Below the pieces are notes generated by a model, which searched no databases, was not told the origin of the DNA, and was given only the letters and a program-made list of their open reading frames with translations. A program made the translations under genes and the position numbers. Shown piece by piece: positions 1 through 11,663 of a DNA stretch of 64,000 bases. The stretch is from Lotus japonicus (taxonomy: Eukaryota > Streptophyta > Magnoliopsida > Fabales > Fabaceae). The stretch covers positions 54,312,964-54,376,963 of the forward strand of contig NC_080044.1 of assembly GCF_012489685.1 (NCBI RefSeq), read 5' to 3'. How positions within the stretch are numbered: position 1 is the stretch's first letter; each line of letters opens with the position of its first letter.

Positions 1-1
1 C

Positions 2-1129
2 CGTCTCCGACTCGCGTACAACAATCTCACGGGAACCATTCCTTCTGAATTTGGCCAGCTTACTGAGCTCAACTTTCTTGATTTATCATTCAACAATTTA
101 ACAGGAGCTGTGCCACCCCAACTCTCAAACTCTCAGAAAATACAACACATGCTACTCAGCAATAACAGATTGACTGGGAAAATTCCAAATTGGTTGGGAA
201 GCTTACAAGAACTTGGTGAGCTAGACCTCTCTTACAATAACTTCAGTGGGAAGGTACCTTCTGAGCTTGGTAACTGCTCAAAATTACTCAAGCTTTCTCT
301 CCTCCACAACAATCTCTCTGGTGAAATTCCCCAAGAGATTGGAAACCTCACTTCTCTCAATGTCTTCAATGTGCAAAAAAATAGTCTCTCTGGCTTCATT
401 CCTTCAACAATTCAGCATTGCACCAAGCTCTATGAGCTCAGGCTCTCAGAAAATTTCTTAACAGGTAATATACCAGGCGAGCTAGGAGGGCTTGCTGAGT
501 TGCAAGTCATATTGGACCTGAGTAAAAACCTCTTCTCCGGCGAGATTCCACCATCTCTTGGAAACCTCATGAAGCTAGAAAGACTGAACCTATCCTTCAA
601 TCAACTTCAAGGAGCATTTCCTCATTCACTTGGCAGGCTCACTAGCCTGCATGCGCTGAATCTCTCAAATAACCATCTTGAAGGCCAGATTCCTTCAACC
701 TTTTCAAGGTTCCCACTAAGCTCATTCCTCAACAATGACAAATTGTGCGGCAGACCATTAGTGTTGTGCTCAGAATCGCGAGGGAAGAAGATGCAGCTGT
801 CAAACACGCAAGTGGTAGCAATCATTGTGGCCATTGTGTTTACCTCCACTGTGATATGCTTACTTATGCTGTATACCATGCTCAGAATCTGGTGCAACTG
901 GAAAAAAGTTGCGATTTCAAGTGCGGAGGGTCATGGTGGTGGTGCTTTTGGTCACAAGAGAGAGGAGGGTAGATGGGTCTGTGGTGATCAGAAGACAAGG
1001 AAAGGAGAGTACTGGAACATGAGTAATTCCTTTGGGTTCATTCCTTCACCAGATAAGCAGAATTCAGAAACAAAAACAACTAGCTTCTTCAATATCAAAA
1101 TGGAAGGCATGGAAAATACAAATATATAG
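2..1129 (+). CDS. LRR receptor-like protein without kinase domain (3' part, 5' end outside window)
   Basis: The frame is open from base 2 to the TAG at 1127-1129 (375 residues), so the real start lies upstream; the valine codon at 110 is not a start. About nine 24-residue leucine-rich repeats of the plant extracellular type (L..N.LTG.IP..LG) fill roughly residues 1-240, followed by the usual LRR C-cap ending in NNDKLCGRPL. A single hydrophobic span (VVAIIVAIVFTSTVICLLML) follows, then a basic stop-transfer stretch and a cytoplasmic tail of about 80 residues that ends without any kinase motif. Seen: LRRs, one membrane span, short tail. Known: such LRR proteins are plasma-membrane receptors that need a kinase partner, and the repeats resemble GSO1/GSO2-type receptor kinases. 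Inferred: a receptor-like protein, or a kinase receptor shortened by an early stop. No intron is visible in this part. Confidence 0.85.
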   Translation, partial: RLRLAYNNLTGTIPSEFGQLTELNFLDLSFNNLTGAVPPQLSNSQKIQHMLLSNNRLTGKIPNWLGSLQELGELDLSYNNFSGKVPSELGNCSKLLKLSLLHNNLSGEIPQEIGNLTSLNVFNVQKNSLSGFIPSTIQHCTKLYELRLSENFLTGNIPGELGGLAELQVILDLSKNLFSGEIPPSLGNLMKLERLNLSFNQLQGAFPHSLGRLTSLHALNLSNNHLEGQIPSTFSRFPLSSFLNNDKLCGRPLVLCSESRGKKMQLSNTQVVAIIVAIVFTSTVICLLMLYTMLRIWCNWKKVAISSAEGHGGGAFGHKREEGRWVCGDQKTRKGEYWNMSNSFGFIPSPDKQNSETKTTSFFNIKMEGMENTNI

Positions 1130-1963
1130 GCTCTTTTGATTTTGTTTTCCAAGCGTTGTGGCAATTAATCAAATGCTGAGTTTAATCAATCTAAATACTT
1201 GTTAATTCAAAAGGTTTGTGCCCGTGGTGGGATTGTGCTTCGCTTAGCCTTTTCTAGTGGTTAGGCTATAGACGCAAAACTATGAAATAAATTTTGAAGG
1301 AACCAAAAGTGATGCGAAAAGTCTGAAGACTCTCTTCAGCTGATTAGACTCATCACGTGGATGGGTGATTAAGGAAAATATGTCATGTAAGCACTATGAT
1401 GTCACTCATCCTTATTTTAAATAAAGAGAAACCAAAAGCTATGCAAAAAATTTCATACAACAATTTAGATTTACTCCTATTTATCCAAGACTAAAATCAT
1501 AGTTAAGCTTAAATTATTCTACAAAAAAATGCAAGGATATTAGAAATGGAGGACTGGTAGGAAAGTTCAAGCATAGACAACGACGAGTGAAAGGAAAAAC
1601 CAAGTCACGTAAACAAAACCAGAAAGAAAAATATCAACGATAGATGTACCTATCTGTCTATTATTGCAAAAGGAAAAACCAAGTCACTAACAGATGTGAT
1701 TATATTCCAAAATTTGAAACCATCTCCCTATCTGTCTATTATTGCCATATATTTTGTATCCCCCTATATCTGTAATTTCGTGTTTTTCCTTTAGTATAGG
1801 ATTGACACTTCTGTAGTATTCTTGTATACTTTCTAGACAGAAATACAAAACACAACCTTTTCTCCAATCCTTTAAAAAAAGGCAGATCCTTCTGCTCAAT
1901 TCCATCTATCTACTTACAAATGTCCCAAAATCCTCAGGGGAAAGGTAGTAGTAAGCATAGACT
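1130..1963. other. Intergenic spacer between LRR gene and MORC gene 3' end
   Basis: AT-rich spacer of about 0.8 kb between the stop of the LRR gene and the stop of the convergent MORC gene. It should hold the 3' UTRs of both. A short sequence (aaaggaaaaaccaagtcac) occurs twice, near 1590 and 1670. No coding potential was seen. Confidence 0.6.
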
Positions 1964-4900
1964 TCACTCTTCCTTTAGGGGCTGTGCTTCGGCCAAAAGT
2001 CTATTATACTCGTGCTGAGCTTCTTCAATTTTACTTCTGAGCTGTGCCACCTGTACAACCAAGTCATCTTGAATGGGTCAAAAATGTTCAACAATTTTTT
2101 CGGAGGATGTGAATATACCAAATTTTAACCAAATCCAATAAATCAATTTAACTACTAGGACACAATCTTAAACCATATCTAGTCTTTCTCATGTGAGTTT
2201 TTGTGCAGTACAGAACAATTTTTGGGCCTTTCAAAACTTTGGTTGGCCTTTCTAAGATTTTATTTCACAAAAAAAATAGTTTTCTATAGGCACCATCCAA
2301 GTATCCCAGCACTCTTAATTCTCTAAGTGTATGTATTGAAATTCTTCTAAATTGATTCAAAAGCTAGAACAGTTCTGAGGAGCCCTTTTGTGAGTAGCTT
2401 CTGGGTTTTAGAATTGATTCTAGTGAAAGAGAAGTTGAGCCAAACATGCTATTAATTCTCTAAATACAACTTGACCAACAACAGGAATTGGGCAACTGTA
2501 ATGTACCACACAAAGTGACGAACAAACCATTATTACTCCGGACAAGAAATACCTTTAGATTGAGTTCTTCCTCGGTCTTTTCATGTTCCAAACATCTGTA
2601 AGGAAAGGGTAATGTTAGATAAGGGTTTTTTGCTTCATTGTGTTTCCATGTAATAATTAAGAAGCAAGAACTATTAAATGTTGCCAAATTCCAAATGACA
2701 GAAGGAGATTTTAAACAGGGCATGCAGCTTGTGTCTTGCTGAGATGGTTGACTGAGATTGAAGCCAATTCAAGAAATTAAGTATCGTCAATGTAATTAGA
2801 AATGCACTCACTCTGCAATGAGATTCTTGTTTGCTTCTATTATGTTTATAGCTTCTTGGTCCACCACCTGGTCTGCAGGAGATGCCATGGTCTGCATAAA
2901 ATGCAAGGGAGAAACAGGAATTAATTTTTTTCAATTATTTACTCTGAAAGTCCAAAGGCCCAGGCAAAATCAAGCAAATTAGTAGAACTGCTAAATGAGT
3001 AGTAACTCTTGAATACTACTTGAAACAATAAAATAGCAAATAATTTCTTCTAGGCCAAATAATGACTTTTAACATGCAATAAGTCAATAAAAAAATAACA
3101 AGCTATATCGATATCACAGAAAATTTATGAGAAAACAGCTGCTGTTTGATTTATATTAATGAGAGTAAAATAGAACAAAATAATGCCCCCCAAGATCATA
3201 TACATAAAGATGACCAAACTAACATCAGTTTCAACGTAACATACAAAAAACTAAGACACACCTGAACATTCTGACTGCAACTAACACCTATTACATTCAG
3301 TTCCGCTGATTGCCTTTTCGCCTTGTGAGGGTCTATGAACCCACGTGTTTTCCTCTTGGCAAGAGGTGCTGAACCACAATGACAAACCGGTTGTTGGAAA
3401 TGGAAACAAATGGGTAAGCAAGTGGTAGAAAATCTTGTTTTTCATGTATTTCACCTTGCTCATATCTGCTTTGTGAGTTGGAACAGTTGTTTGATGCATT
3501 TGATATTACGATAGCAAGTGGTTCCTGCATTGATGAAAAGCATTGGCTAACAGGAGCTTTATGCTTGACTTCCGGATATCCAATTAGATGACAGTGATAA
3601 TCCCTAAAATAAAATAAAAAATTACAAGGATCCTCTATTGTCAGATATTAATGCTCAAGCCAGTAACCAAAAGGAATAGTCAAACTCCACTGCATTATCC
3701 ACAATTATCTTACAGAATAATCTTGCACATGTTTCAAAACCAGAAAACATGCAAAAGAGAATATTGCAGATTAGCAGAGTAAATATTTCTACAATACATG
3801 TGAACAGGAACGAAAGCATTAATACTATACCAGTATTCCAGTGCCATCTCCTTTAAGCGTATTTCAAGCTTCTGAGACAGAGAAGATCTCTCAAAATCTT
3901 GCTTATTATGAGTCGGCTCAATATAATCTGCTTGCAAGACACCTGAAACAAGAGTTACCGATCCTTTAAAAGTTCAGCATAATTCTAAAATTCAGGGATC
4001 AAATATTACTAAATCTTTGTCAAGTATATTCAGTTGTTGCTTACCCACAACTCCTCTACCCCTATTTTTTCCATAGCTCACAGCCGGCCAAAATGGCTGC
4101 AAATACAGAACACAGCAATTACATTATAAGCAGAGAGAGGGAGAGAAGGACATAAGAACTCAGCTCATGATAAATTTACGTCATTTTAACAGAGAATAAA
4201 TATTAAATGATTTTAAGTGTTATCTGCTGGTGTGATGCTGCAATATATGCAGTATGACAAACAACTATTTTCCATTTTAGTAGCAATGTTACAAATTTCC
4301 CTAGAAGATGGAAAATAAAAATCCTCATTTTTCTTTATTTGCATAATTATAATATATCTTCTTTCTTAGCTTATTTATATTTTCCTTGCCAACTAAATAC
4401 GGAACACAGAAATTGGAGTAACTGTGTGATTAGCTTTCAAGCATTTGACAAGGGCAAGGATATTAATTCCATAATACAGATTTTATAGTGAGATACTTGT
4501 TCTCTAGTCTGTTTAAAATAAGATTGGCATTCATAGCCTCTCTTTTCTTTGCAACTTTGCACACAGCGTTCATACAACAGTCTCCTACACACAGTTAACT
4601 TCCGTATTCTTTTGAATTCAAATCATTTATTTATGGAAGATATCTTATCCACCTCTTTCTGTGACACTCATACAACGACCACCGCCAGGCCTTATCCCAC
4701 TAGATAAGATCAGCCACATCAATCAACCAAAGCCTTAGTACTCTATCAAAAACTACAATTTAGGAATTATATCAAGGTCTTTTTTAATGCTTTCACTTGA
4801 TATTTTCCTTAACCTTCCTCAACTATTAATTGATCTTTCATCTATTTTATGAACTTCTATCATTGGGAACTCTGTAGAGTAATAATTACCAGTATCAGCC

Positions 4901-7900
4901 GATTTTTGTGATATATATTGAAGCCATGGATGTTAACTTCCGGAGCTTCCTTAAGAAATCCAATTGTTGTCACAAAAGTTGCCTGCATAGTTAATCCAAA
5001 AAGAAAAAAATCAAATTAGTTTATGACTTGCTGACATTTCTTGGGTCAACTAGACCTTAAGATTTGAAACCCTAATTACTTTCATCAACAAAATGATGCT
5101 CAAATTTTCAACATAAAATAGAGTGGGTCTATGTACTCTATTAGAATTTGGGAGGCGTAACTCAACCCAAAAGCTAGCTCAAGAGGTGAGGATTGCTTTC
5201 CCATATATAAGAACTATCTTGGTCATATCTCTAATCAATGTGGGACTTCTCAACATATTCTCTACACTTTAAGCTCAAAGGGCCCTTTCATTAGGGGACA
5301 TCTTATATATAAAATCATTCATATACTTTCACCCAACAGCTTAAGCATTTAAGATAATTGACCCTTGCAATGCATATTTATCCTGTCAAGAACATACTCT
5401 CGTAAAAGCTTAAATTGTTAGCTAAAGACTCATTGATGATTTATTTCTATAACAGCTTGGATAATTTCCTACTCAATTAACATCTGCGGAAAAGTCAACG
5501 GTTAGACAAGAACCTTTTTTGAACCACCACTTTGTGGTGTATACAAAATATACTGAATATGTTTAAGATCGTCTGCAATATTATGTAGCTTCACAACTTG
5601 CCCTCGCAAAATAATCCTAAAATGTTCTGGTATCCGCAAGTACAATATAGACAAGTAAACCTGTTGAACATGAGAATATGAGACTTGAGTAAACCAAAGC
5701 TTATATGCAACCAATCAAGGATACTTTTCTAAATCAAGCATACACGTAAAGAATATTTAAACCGGTTAGCAATGTGTTGCTCATTTACTATCTTCTTCCT
5801 CGCAGAAGTTGTATCAGTTTTCTTGAAGTGCCCAGCAATATGAATATCCTGCACGCAAAATAATTTAGTTTCCTATAGTGAAATCCTGACTTTATAACAG
5901 ATGGAAATGCAAAATAAGTAAAACCAGTAAAAGAATTACAACCTCGGGATCAGTATCAAAGTCTAGTTCCAAATCCCCATCATGGTTGCACCATAAATTG
6001 AAGATAATAATTTTCGTACCATGATGTCCAATGTTAACAAACTGCCAAGGAGAGAAAAATATGAAAAGAGCTCATAATCTGAGGAGAAATATTGTTAGCT
6101 TAATTACATGGCAATAAACATTATAAAACTACTTCATATACTTTACAAGGATTTGTTTGGTTATATATGATAGCCCCATATTTGAGTAGAATCGCATTCA
6201 AAGTAGAATAAGAAAATCAGGTTACAAATCTGAAAAGGTCCACCACAAAAATTTGTATATTGATTATATGACCACATACTAAATTTCTTGAGGATATAGA
6301 GTCATCAGAGAGATTACCCTATAAACCAAAAAGATAGCTTCACTGACCCGGGATAAACTAGCATCAAGAAAGACTATATTTGAATATCAAATTATATCTA
6401 TATTCTCGACTTCTGGTTTGCTTTAGTTATGGGATGACTGTAATTGTGCATAGATCTTACTAGGCCACTATTATAGGAAGTTGATACTTTATTCATATTA
6501 TAATTTTATCCTTCTAGGGAGACTTGGGATATTTGTAATTAATTCTTGGAGGAGCTTTGCTATATCCTCCGACTAATTTTTCCGAAAGATCCAGCGAACA
6601 ATACAAAGAAAGTAGGAAAATTAACATTAATTAAACACTCCACCAAACAGTGGTGGCAACGTGTTGAAAACAAAAGAGTCGGAGGGATGTTTCGTTCAAA
6701 GAGTCGGAGGAAACATCATTTCTCTTCTTGGAGATGCAAGAGGAGTATTGGACATAGCCATATGTTAGATAGGCGTTAATGATTTTTTCTTTTGTAATGT
6801 TCAAGTAATTTCTTAGAGTTTAGCAAAAGCAGTAGAATCTTAATGCTTGTAGGATTAGGATTTAAATGAGTAAAGCATCATACTTCATTTTGGTCCTTGA
6901 CAGATATGGGTCAGTCATTTGAGTCATTGAAAGACAGAAATCACCACTTTTTTTTCCCTCAAAGATGAAAAGATGTAATCAATTTAGTCCTTTATTACCA
7001 TCTTTCAAGGATGAAAATGGTGATTTCTATCTTTCAAGACTAAAGTGATTGACCATATATCTTTCAGGGGCCCAAATGATGCTTTTCTGGGATTTCAATT
7101 TGTTACATTTGGAATTTGGAATAACCTAACAGCCAAACAACAGTTAAAAATAGAGTTATAGAAGAATTGTGAAATTAAACTGAAAACAATCTAAGAAGGA
7201 GAACCTTCTTCCAAGGGGAATCCCTTTACCAACTCTAATACTCAAAACTATCCTAACCTAATCCTAACCAACAAATGAAACAACTCCTATTTATACTAAT
7301 CTAACCTTACAAATGAAATAATGATAAAGATAAATCTAACCAACTAACATATAAAGATAGACTTGAGATAAAGATAGACTACCAACTAAAAATATCAAAT
7401 CAAACTAAACCCAGGCCCACAAACACAACACTAAGCCCAGGCCCAAACGCCACAGACCCACTAATAACAATAAATTTAGCTGTTCAAAAAATAATAATGA
7501 ATTTAGAACCCTAACACAATCTTAATTCTTACAATACCAGACTGTAGCAGTGAATAGTCATTTTGGCACTCAAAAGATATGATGCCAGTCAACTTAGTCC
7601 TTGAATGATGGAAATAGGAAAAATAGTCCCTAAAAGACAAAAATCCATCAATTTAATCCTTCAAAAATGAAAATCACGATTAATAATATAATCATTGAAA
7701 AAAAAATGACAAACCATTTTAGCCCCTGGAAAACTAAATTGAAATTTAATTCCATCTTTCAGTGACTATTTTGTCTATTTCCTTAGAAGGGGGTCAAAAG
7801 TGATTGACCCTATATCATTCAGGGACTATAGTGACTATTCACTCAAGATTGCGGAGTTTGTTTCAAATAGAGTGCTCAGTTTTACGAATCATGGCAGCAA

Positions 7901-10900
7901 ATTGCTCTAACACAATAATGCATAAATGGATCAAACCCATTTAGTGTTTATTCTTTCCTAAAACCCTACATCCTAATTTCAAAATACAACCTCCGGTCCT
8001 TATTATGTGAACTAAATAACTACCTCATATCCATTAAGAAATGTAGTTAATGTAGTTACTAGCATTAAATTTGTCTTAATCTATATTAACTTTCCAGAAT
8101 ACCCTTAACCCACTTACTTGGATAATGGAAAGGGGGGGAGTCCAATTCATGTGACACATGCAGTAGTGTTATTGACTGATTAAATAAGGGTAACTTTGCC
8201 AAATATAATATTAATGCAACACAGTGCTCAAGCTGGTTCTTACAAAAAGAACCAAACCATACCTCCAATCTGGTTCTTATAATAAGGACTGGAGGTAGTA
8301 TTGTTAGAGCACCCAACTGAACCCTGAAACCACGTTATAGCATTTTTAATATAGGCCCCTACTGTCTTTACCTATCTACACTAAATGCTAAATCTATTAG
8401 TCAAAAGTCAAAACCAATACTGGTAATCAGCCCAATAAAACAGAGCAATCTCTCATCTGTCTGAAGATTAGAAGTAGAAAAGGTAACACCATAAAAAAAG
8501 TAGTGAACCAATCCGGTAAACACCAAGCAATGGTAAACAAGAAACTCTCTCCAATAAAAGGAGCCTTGGGCTTTTGTACCCGACAGCACCATCAAATAGC
8601 TCGAGCCTTAAACTAAAGAAGTATGACAAAATTGGCACCAAAATCTCAACAAATAGGTGAACAAGTATGACAAAATTATAAATTGGGATTCTACAATCAT
8701 ATATTGCCTCCCAAACTGTAAAGAACTAAACAAATACTTTAAGAAATAGAAGGGGGGGGGGGGGGTAAAGGTTTCAAAAAATAGTAACCTAAACCTATAT
8801 GTTAATCTTTAAGTATTTACTGTTTAGGACAACAAACGAAAAAGCTGAGGGAAAAATGACTACCATTCAAAGTGATATATATGTTCCAGACATAAATAAG
8901 GCTAGTGTCTGGAACAATAGTACAGAAAAAGCTAAGTAAAAATATCAGTTTATATGTTCTGAAAGAAACAGCAATATCATGAATAACAGGAAAACTGCAG
9001 ACTCTCACTTGTTTCAGAAGTTCTGCTTCTGATGAATATGGAGACCACTGCAGCAGCAAGGACATATTAGTGGTTCCATGCTCTAGGCCATTTATGACTT
9101 CCATGTGCCCAGCTGATGGATTATATTTATAATTCACCTGAAGTTAACATGATCACCTAGCCACATCAATTGAAACTACTAGAGTATAATTTTATTGTAT
9201 AAAGAAATATCATTAGAAGGAGAGCACAAGCACTGCTTCAAACCATCATGATGGTCAAAAAGAGAAGGAAATGCTGGCAATAAGGCTTAGCAGCACCCGC
9301 CATAACAATGTCAAGTCAACTACCTGACTTTTACAGTTAGTCTACACCAACCTAAATTTACTAACAATTAAAACAGTAAAAAGAATAAAGGTAAAATACA
9401 TTTTACCCCTCCTGAAGCAGTTTTCCTTAACTGAATTTCATTTGATCATTATGGAAAATTCCATTAAAGCACCAGTGTTTTGAAATATCCCCCCCCCCCC
9501 CAAAGTTTTGTATTTATCACATAACCCCATGTAGTTTGATTTTGACTGAAAGTGCATTTTTTTTCTTTCAGTTAATAGCAACAAATCAGCATTGACTAGC
9601 ATTTCAATCAATGCACTCTATAAACCAGAAACCTCTAAGGTGTAAATACGGGAAATATAACTCACCATGGGCACTACAATTCTGTCAACCCGAGATTGCA
9701 TCAACATTGTATAAGACAAAAGTCCAACGCTTTGAGTCCACCCCCTAAACAACACACAATCAGTAACAAAAAAGATTTGAAAAAAAATAGCAACTTAACT
9801 TTTTTCCCCCATAAAGAAGAATAAAATCGGCGTAGTCATTTTCAACTTTTAACAATCAAATTTCAATTTCAATAGATGAACTAAAAATTAGCTGCATCAT
9901 GTCATTACAGTAGATAAAACAATGTCCAGACAGACAGCAACATAAAAACATGAGTAATTTTGAACCCATACATATCATTCAGGTGGCAACTGAAGACAAT
10001 GACATCGGCACCGAGTCTCATACTACCAGTCTTGAAGCCATTTCCATCTGCAAGGCCAAATAGAAAATAAAAAATTAAATATAAAAGAGAATTCCAAAAT
10101 CATTGCATAGAGAATGTCCCAGTTCGTACATTGTCCAATTGCCAATTTTGTTTTATCTGAATACCCGAAACTCAAGCAATGACGCATTGCTTCTGGACCC
10201 ATTCCACCACCATCATCTGATTGCAAAGTGTTGGCACAAAATCAAAATGATTAGAATAAATACCTAAATCACCATATTGAGAAGAAAACATAGCATGTTA
10301 TACAAGATTCAGAAGTAGGAATTTAAAACCTCGAACTTCCGCTTTCTATAATTGAAAAGTACCATAAGCAACATACCTTGAATCAGCAATGCTGGACTTC
10401 CATCCCTCGGATTTAAAATTTTATCCACAACAACAAAAGTAGCCTCATTTTGGATCTGCCCCACGAACAAAAGCACAAATATTTAGAGTAGACATTAAGA
10501 TTTAACACTAATAATATATAAAATTACATATAAAGAATAGAATATTGGAATAAACATGAGTTCAACATCAAAGTTAAGCATAAAAGGAATGTATCACATT
10601 TATTTCTATAACAGGACAAGTGCTATTGGTGATGCTCACTTAAATGCAACAACTCCCCCCTCTAAAAAATAAGCTTACAATTTTATGTCGTTCATATAGT
10701 TTCAATTTCACCCTTTCTAAAAGACAACACCAACAAGACAAAAAAGAAAAAAAAAAATTAGGATAGGGAAATAACAAAAATGGATAGACAAAACGCCATT
10801 GCAATAGCTTATCCTGCTAAAGATCAAATAAAATAGTGCAGCTTATAGATTCCAAAACTTTTTGGTTTCATAGTTCGAACACATGAAAAATCACCTCATC

Positions 10901-11663
10901 AACTGCATTATCAAGAAGCTCAGCCACCGCTGTAGACGAAAACACAAAGGCAAATACCAACTCATGAGAAGAATAACACAGGGAGTGTCTAGAAGATTCA
11001 TTTAGAAGAGATAAGTTTAAACAAACTGTTAGAACATACCACCAAATGCCCATTTATGTGAAGTTGCGTTTGAGTGAAGGAACATAGGGTGGACATGCAG
11101 ATAGTTTCCTGCATCTGCAATCCAATAAGAAAAGTATATGCATCATGAGTCCAGAAAGCACCCTTTGAACCTACAAACTACAAGCTTAACAAGTACCATG
11201 TGAGATCTAAAAAGTAAAATCCCTATGAATCAAGTGGAAAAAAAAACTCCATTTGAACCTACAAACTACAAGCTTAACAAGTACCATGTGAGATCTAAAA
11301 AGCATAATCCCTATGAATCAAGTGTAAAAAAAAATAGCAACTAGTGTACTATTAACATAACCTTGGTTGACAGAACATTAGGTGCATTAAAGCCATGGAA
11401 TATATCAGTAAACTATATAAATTTGAGAAAAACAAAATTCTATTACTTTGGATGCTGACTTGCAAACCAAGTCCGTTGTCATAATTTCCAGCTTTCCAAA
11501 ACTGCCTACAAGGGGGTGGTGCACAATTTGGCAGTGTCGCGTAAAAAAGGCCAGTGTCACCAGAATGACTATGACATGTACATGGACCACTAGAGCTTAT
11601 ATTTTCTGCAGCTTCGGGCCCTTCATCGTCACTAGATAAATTAACGATTTCAATAGCGCTCAT
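1964..11663 (-). CDS. MORC-family GHKL ATPase (19 exons, 616 aa)
   Basis: Coding exons by frame continuity: 11447-11663, 11040-11114, 10895-10929, 10377-10455, 10130-10216, 9972-10047, 9666-9744, 9009-9137, 5943-6041, 5744-5848, 5514-5660, 4890-4982, 4045-4096, 3831-3942, 3455-3603, 3262-3368, 2812-2891, 2553-2595, 1964-2050. The sum is 1851 nt, 616 residues, close to plant MORC1 (about 635). GHKL ATPase motifs are intact: ELLDNAVDE (about 101-109), the D-G-G-G-M motif (137-141) and GNGFKTG (166-172). The S5-like transducer, HNKQDFERS signature, a basic stretch and a C-terminal coiled coil (exons 17-19) follow. Known: plant MORC ATPases act in heterochromatin condensation and gene silencing, and MORC1/CRT1 also in immune signalling. 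Subtype MORC1 versus MORC6/DMS11 cannot be fixed by eye. Exon 1 (ATG at 11663) may be preceded by a 5' UTR intron, since a cag acceptor lies just upstream. Intron 8 is about 3 kb and holds three MITEs. Confidence 0.9.
2335..2450. mobile_element. MITE copy in MORC intron 18 (gaattgattc family)
   Basis: Same family as the copies at 44085-44190 and 45765-45895; it lies between coding exons 19 and 18 of the MORC gene, close to exon 18 (2553-2595). Confidence 0.5.
5146..5275. repeat. TRIM/LTR-like repeat fragment in MORC intron 11
   Basis: The stretch carries wording typical of dispersed legume LTR-like fragments: a direct 'aactcaacccaaaagctag' segment, a TATATAA-like box and 'caatgtgggact' near the end. 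A related 'ccaatgtgggact' motif occurs at about 12556. Neither LTR ends nor target duplication could be fixed, so this is a family resemblance only. Confidence 0.35.
6872..7085. mobile_element. MITE-like inverted repeat in MORC intron 8
   Basis: The ends read aaagcatcat on the left and atgatgcttt on the right, and the arms pair over about 70 bp with scattered mismatches (ggtccttgacagatatgggt against the complement of accatatatctttcagggg). The central part is also partly palindromic, around 'aaatcacca' and 'tggtgattt'. The structure fits a non-autonomous inverted-repeat element. No clear target duplication was recognised. Confidence 0.6.
7549..7843. mobile_element. Second MITE-like inverted repeat in MORC intron 8
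   Basis: Terminal inverted repeats agtgaatagtca and tgactattcact bound about 295 bp. Inner portions carry the same 'agtgattgaccctatatcattcag' type of sequence as the neighbouring element at 6872-7085, so the two belong to related families. Non-coding. Confidence 0.6.
7986..8300. mobile_element. Stowaway-like MITE in MORC intron 8
   Basis: Ends pair as acctccggtccttattat (left) and ataataaggactggaggt (right), the CTCC-start TIR seen in Tc1/Mariner-derived Stowaway MITEs, with TA at both borders. Internal sequence is non-coding and about 310 bp long. Confidence 0.6.
8752..8765 (+). repeat. G14 homopolymer run
   Basis: Fourteen consecutive G on the plus strand (C14 in the MORC pre-mRNA), in intron 8 about 240 bp downstream of exon 8 in the direction of transcription. 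Confidence 0.9.
9489..9501 (+). repeat. C13 homopolymer run
   Basis: Thirteen consecutive C on the plus strand (G13 in the MORC pre-mRNA), in intron 7 about 350 bp upstream of exon 8 in the direction of transcription. Complementary to the run at 8752-8765. Confidence 0.9.
11164..11339. repeat. 88-bp tandem duplication in MORC intron 1
   Basis: Two adjacent copies begin at 11164 and 11252 (tttgaacctacaaactacaa in both). They differ by a few bases, mainly aaagtaaaatc against aaagcataatc and the length of the A run. It lies wholly within the first intron. Confidence 0.85.
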
